Positions 62,221 through 64,000 of a DNA stretch of 64,000 nucleotides are shown piece by piece. The position numbers were made by a program, and so were the translations under genes. Source of the stretch: Gymnorhina tibicen (taxonomy: Eukaryota > Chordata > Aves > Passeriformes > Artamidae). The stretch is from positions 372,210-436,209 of the forward strand of contig VXAZ01003257.1 in assembly GCA_013399875.1 (NCBI GenBank), written 5' to 3'. Under the pieces are notes generated by a model that was not told the DNA's origin, ran no database searches, and was given only the letters and a program-made list of their open reading frames with translations. How positions within the stretch are numbered: position 1 is the stretch's first letter; every line of letters begins with the position of its first letter.

Positions 62221-63131
62221 TTTAATAAACAAAGTCCAACATATTTCATAAATGAAATAAAATAAAAAATTTCTTATAATGGCATATGTTATAATGGCAT
62301 GGTCCATTTCTAGACTTCTGAGAATCATAATCAAGTGCAATTCAGTGGTAATTTAATGGAATAGTTTTAATTGTGAACTATATGGTATATTCCTATGTAT
62401 TAGGTAACTGAGCCCAGTGTATTCAGAAACACACATGTTATTTTTTTCTCAGTAAACAAGTCCAAGCATCTCTCTGAGGAGGGCTATAGCTGGCATCTAC
62501 ATCACCAGCAATTATATTGCTTCTCTTTGACCAGAAGTCATAGCAACACTCATTTAGAGAGCATCGGTCACACTGGTATGTGACCTGAAAGTGTATAGGG
62601 AATTTTCTCCTTAAGAAGTTAGGATTAGGACCCTCAGGTTAAAAAAAATAACACAGGCAAAGCAAAATTCAGACCTTACACTCCCAGGAACTTGCCTATG
62701 ACTTCAGTCAGAGGCAAGTATCAGTATTTGTTCCATAAAAACTAATTTCCATTTTTAACCTCCAGGAAGCATCTATTGTTCAAATTTAATTAGAGAAAAA
62801 AACGTTAATATGCTGTTGCAGCCATATAGAAATGATAATCAGACATTTACTCTTTTGGTATACAAAGTGTTGACTTCTCAAAAGAATAATCTTCCGTTCT
62901 CCCACAGGCACACATTAGAGGGAAGGTTTTCCAGTTTTCATAGTCTATTTATAGATGGATTTGTATTTTCATTTTTCTCTTCTGCAAAGAAAGGAATATT
63001 ATTCCAACAAAATGCAAGCTATACATCTGTCTGCCAGCAATAACAATGGAATAAGGAGAAGCGAAAAATTTAAAGTTGTTGCAACGCTGACAGACTGCAC
63101 TGCAAATGCAAAGACTGTGTTTCTTTGCTTA
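62221..63131. other. AT-rich unique DNA with a small tandem duplication
   Basis: No gene is recognised. A 15-bp unit beginning TTATAATGGCAT is present about 1.8 times at 62,274-62,300. A 77-codon plus frame at 62,810-63,043 has no features I can name. Confidence 0.5.
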
Positions 63132-63680
63132 TGTCATGATTTAAGCCCAACTGTCAGCTAAGCATGCAGCCCTCACTGGCCTCCCCATCAAGTGGAATGG
63201 GGAGGAGAACCAGAAGTAAAACCTGTAAGTTAGGAAAAGTTTAATAATTGCAACAAAGCAAAATATAATAATAGTAGTACATAACAGTAATAGTAATAAC
63301 AATAATAATGAATAAAACCCAAGAAGAAAAGTGATGCACAATACAATTGCTAATGACTCACTGACCAATGCCAGAGCCCATCCCTCTTTCAGGTAACCCT
63401 CCTGTTTATATACTGGGCATGATGTTGTATGTTATGGAATATCCCTCCAGCCAAGGTCACCCGTCCTTGCTATGCTTTCCCCCAGTTTTTTTGTGCACAT
63501 ACTCAATGGCAGGGCATGAGACTGAAAAAACAAATATAGTCCCTGGCTTAGGGCAAATACTACTTAGCTACAGCCAAAACATCCGTGTGTTGTCAACAAT
63601 ATTCTCATAATGAATCCAAAATGCAGCACTGTACCAGCCACTGTGAAGAAATTAACTCCATCTCAGCCAAAACCAGGACA
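63132..63680 (-). mobile_element. ERVL-like solo LTR, copy 4
   Basis: A minus-strand LTR of the ATT-containing subfamily. On the plus strand it runs from TGTCATGATTTAAGCCC to CCAAAACCAGGACA. Diagnostic blocks are the ATA/AAT microsatellite (about 63,265-63,312), GTGATGCACAATACAATTGC, the TATA region with GGGCATGATGTTGTATG, and CAGCACTGTACCAGCCACTG. The flanks GCTTA (63,127-63,131) and GCTTT (63,681-63,685) agree at four of five bases, consistent with a decayed 5-bp target duplication. No internal retroviral sequence adjoins it. Confidence 0.85.
63265..63312. repeat. ATA/AAT microsatellite inside LTR copy 4
   Basis: Imperfect ATA/AAT/AGT trinucleotides. The homologous position in copies 1 and 2 also holds ATT/AAT repeats, so the repeat was part of the ancestral LTR and has since changed length in each copy. 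Confidence 0.8.
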
Positions 63681-64000
63681 GCTTTCTCATAACTAATTAA
63701 TGAATTAAAGCACCCCAGTGTGTTCTTGCTTAATCTGTTTATTTTTCTTATTCAGATAAGAGTTGCCAGTTTTAGTGGTGTATTCATCTTGAGTTAAATC
63801 TGAGCACTACTTATTAGTCAAAGACTTTCCCAGTTGACAGAACTGTGAAAAATGCAATTATATAAAGCTGATAGATTATTTCTTTTAAGAAGCAGAAACT
63901 GTCACATTTATTCAACCTGCATGTAGAAGCTTGCACACAATTATGTCAAATGTGAACATATTATGGACAGCCATTGGAGGAAATATTTTCAAGTTTTTAG
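63681..64000. other. AT-rich unique DNA at the right edge
   Basis: About 320 bases after the last LTR. No gene, repeat or regulatory site is recognised. Confidence 0.5.

Noticed and set aside
1..64000. CRISPR array, operons, ribosome-binding sites or replication origin
   Set aside because: The window is vertebrate nuclear DNA; no regularly spaced repeats or prokaryotic gene layout are present.

Overview
This window is vertebrate nuclear DNA from a bird, probably a passerine. Several CR1 LINE fragments have the avian-type 3' end (variants of ATTCTATGATT). Four LTRs belong to one ERVL-like family that is widespread in birds. A tRNA-Ile-derived SINE with a CR1-like tail at about 9,268-9,424 matches the organisation of TguSINE1, a SINE described from passerine birds. 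The DNA is AT-rich. A short run of Ns at 45,769-45,785 shows it comes from a draft assembly.

I recognise no protein-coding gene, no exon of a known gene and no structural RNA gene. The longest reading frames are inside CR1 (the reverse-transcriptase C-terminal part) or are about as long as chance allows in 64 kb of AT-rich sequence. The window is therefore best read as intergenic or long-intron DNA. What can be annotated with support is its mobile-element history: about 11% of the bases fall in the elements listed.

Layout from left to right. 1-7.6 kb is unique. An ERVL-like solo LTR lies at 7.6-8.1 kb (+) and the tRNA-Ile SINE at 9.3-9.4 kb. 9.4-23.6 kb is unique with several microsatellites, a 12-bp perfect hairpin at 18.66 kb and one exon-like island at 19.29-19.48 kb. 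A CR1 copy lies at 23.6-24.6 kb (-), followed by unique DNA. A roughly 966-bp solo LTR with a 4-bp target duplication lies at 31.3-32.3 kb (+). A second ERVL-like LTR at 32.5-33.1 kb (-) has a very short CR1 insertion nested in it. Another CR1 copy lies at 33.9-34.85 kb (-). Low-complexity DNA and the gap lie at 41.1 and 45.7 kb. CR1 at 48.6-49.2 kb (+) is followed by a roughly 375-bp solo LTR with a 4-bp target duplication at 53.1-53.5 kb. The right end holds an ERVL-like LTR at 58.5-59.1 kb (+), CR1 at 61.4-62.2 kb (+) and an ERVL-like LTR at 63.1-63.7 kb (-).

All the LTRs stand alone: no gag, pol or env reading frame was seen, so the retroviral interiors were probably lost by LTR-LTR recombination. 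All CR1 copies are 5'-truncated and carry stops or frame breaks. I found no evidence of a new biological system. The observations most worth checking are the nested CR1-in-LTR event, the two solo LTRs with target duplications, the pair of CR1 copies with nearly equal truncation points, the exon-like island and the artefact-like sequence around the gap.
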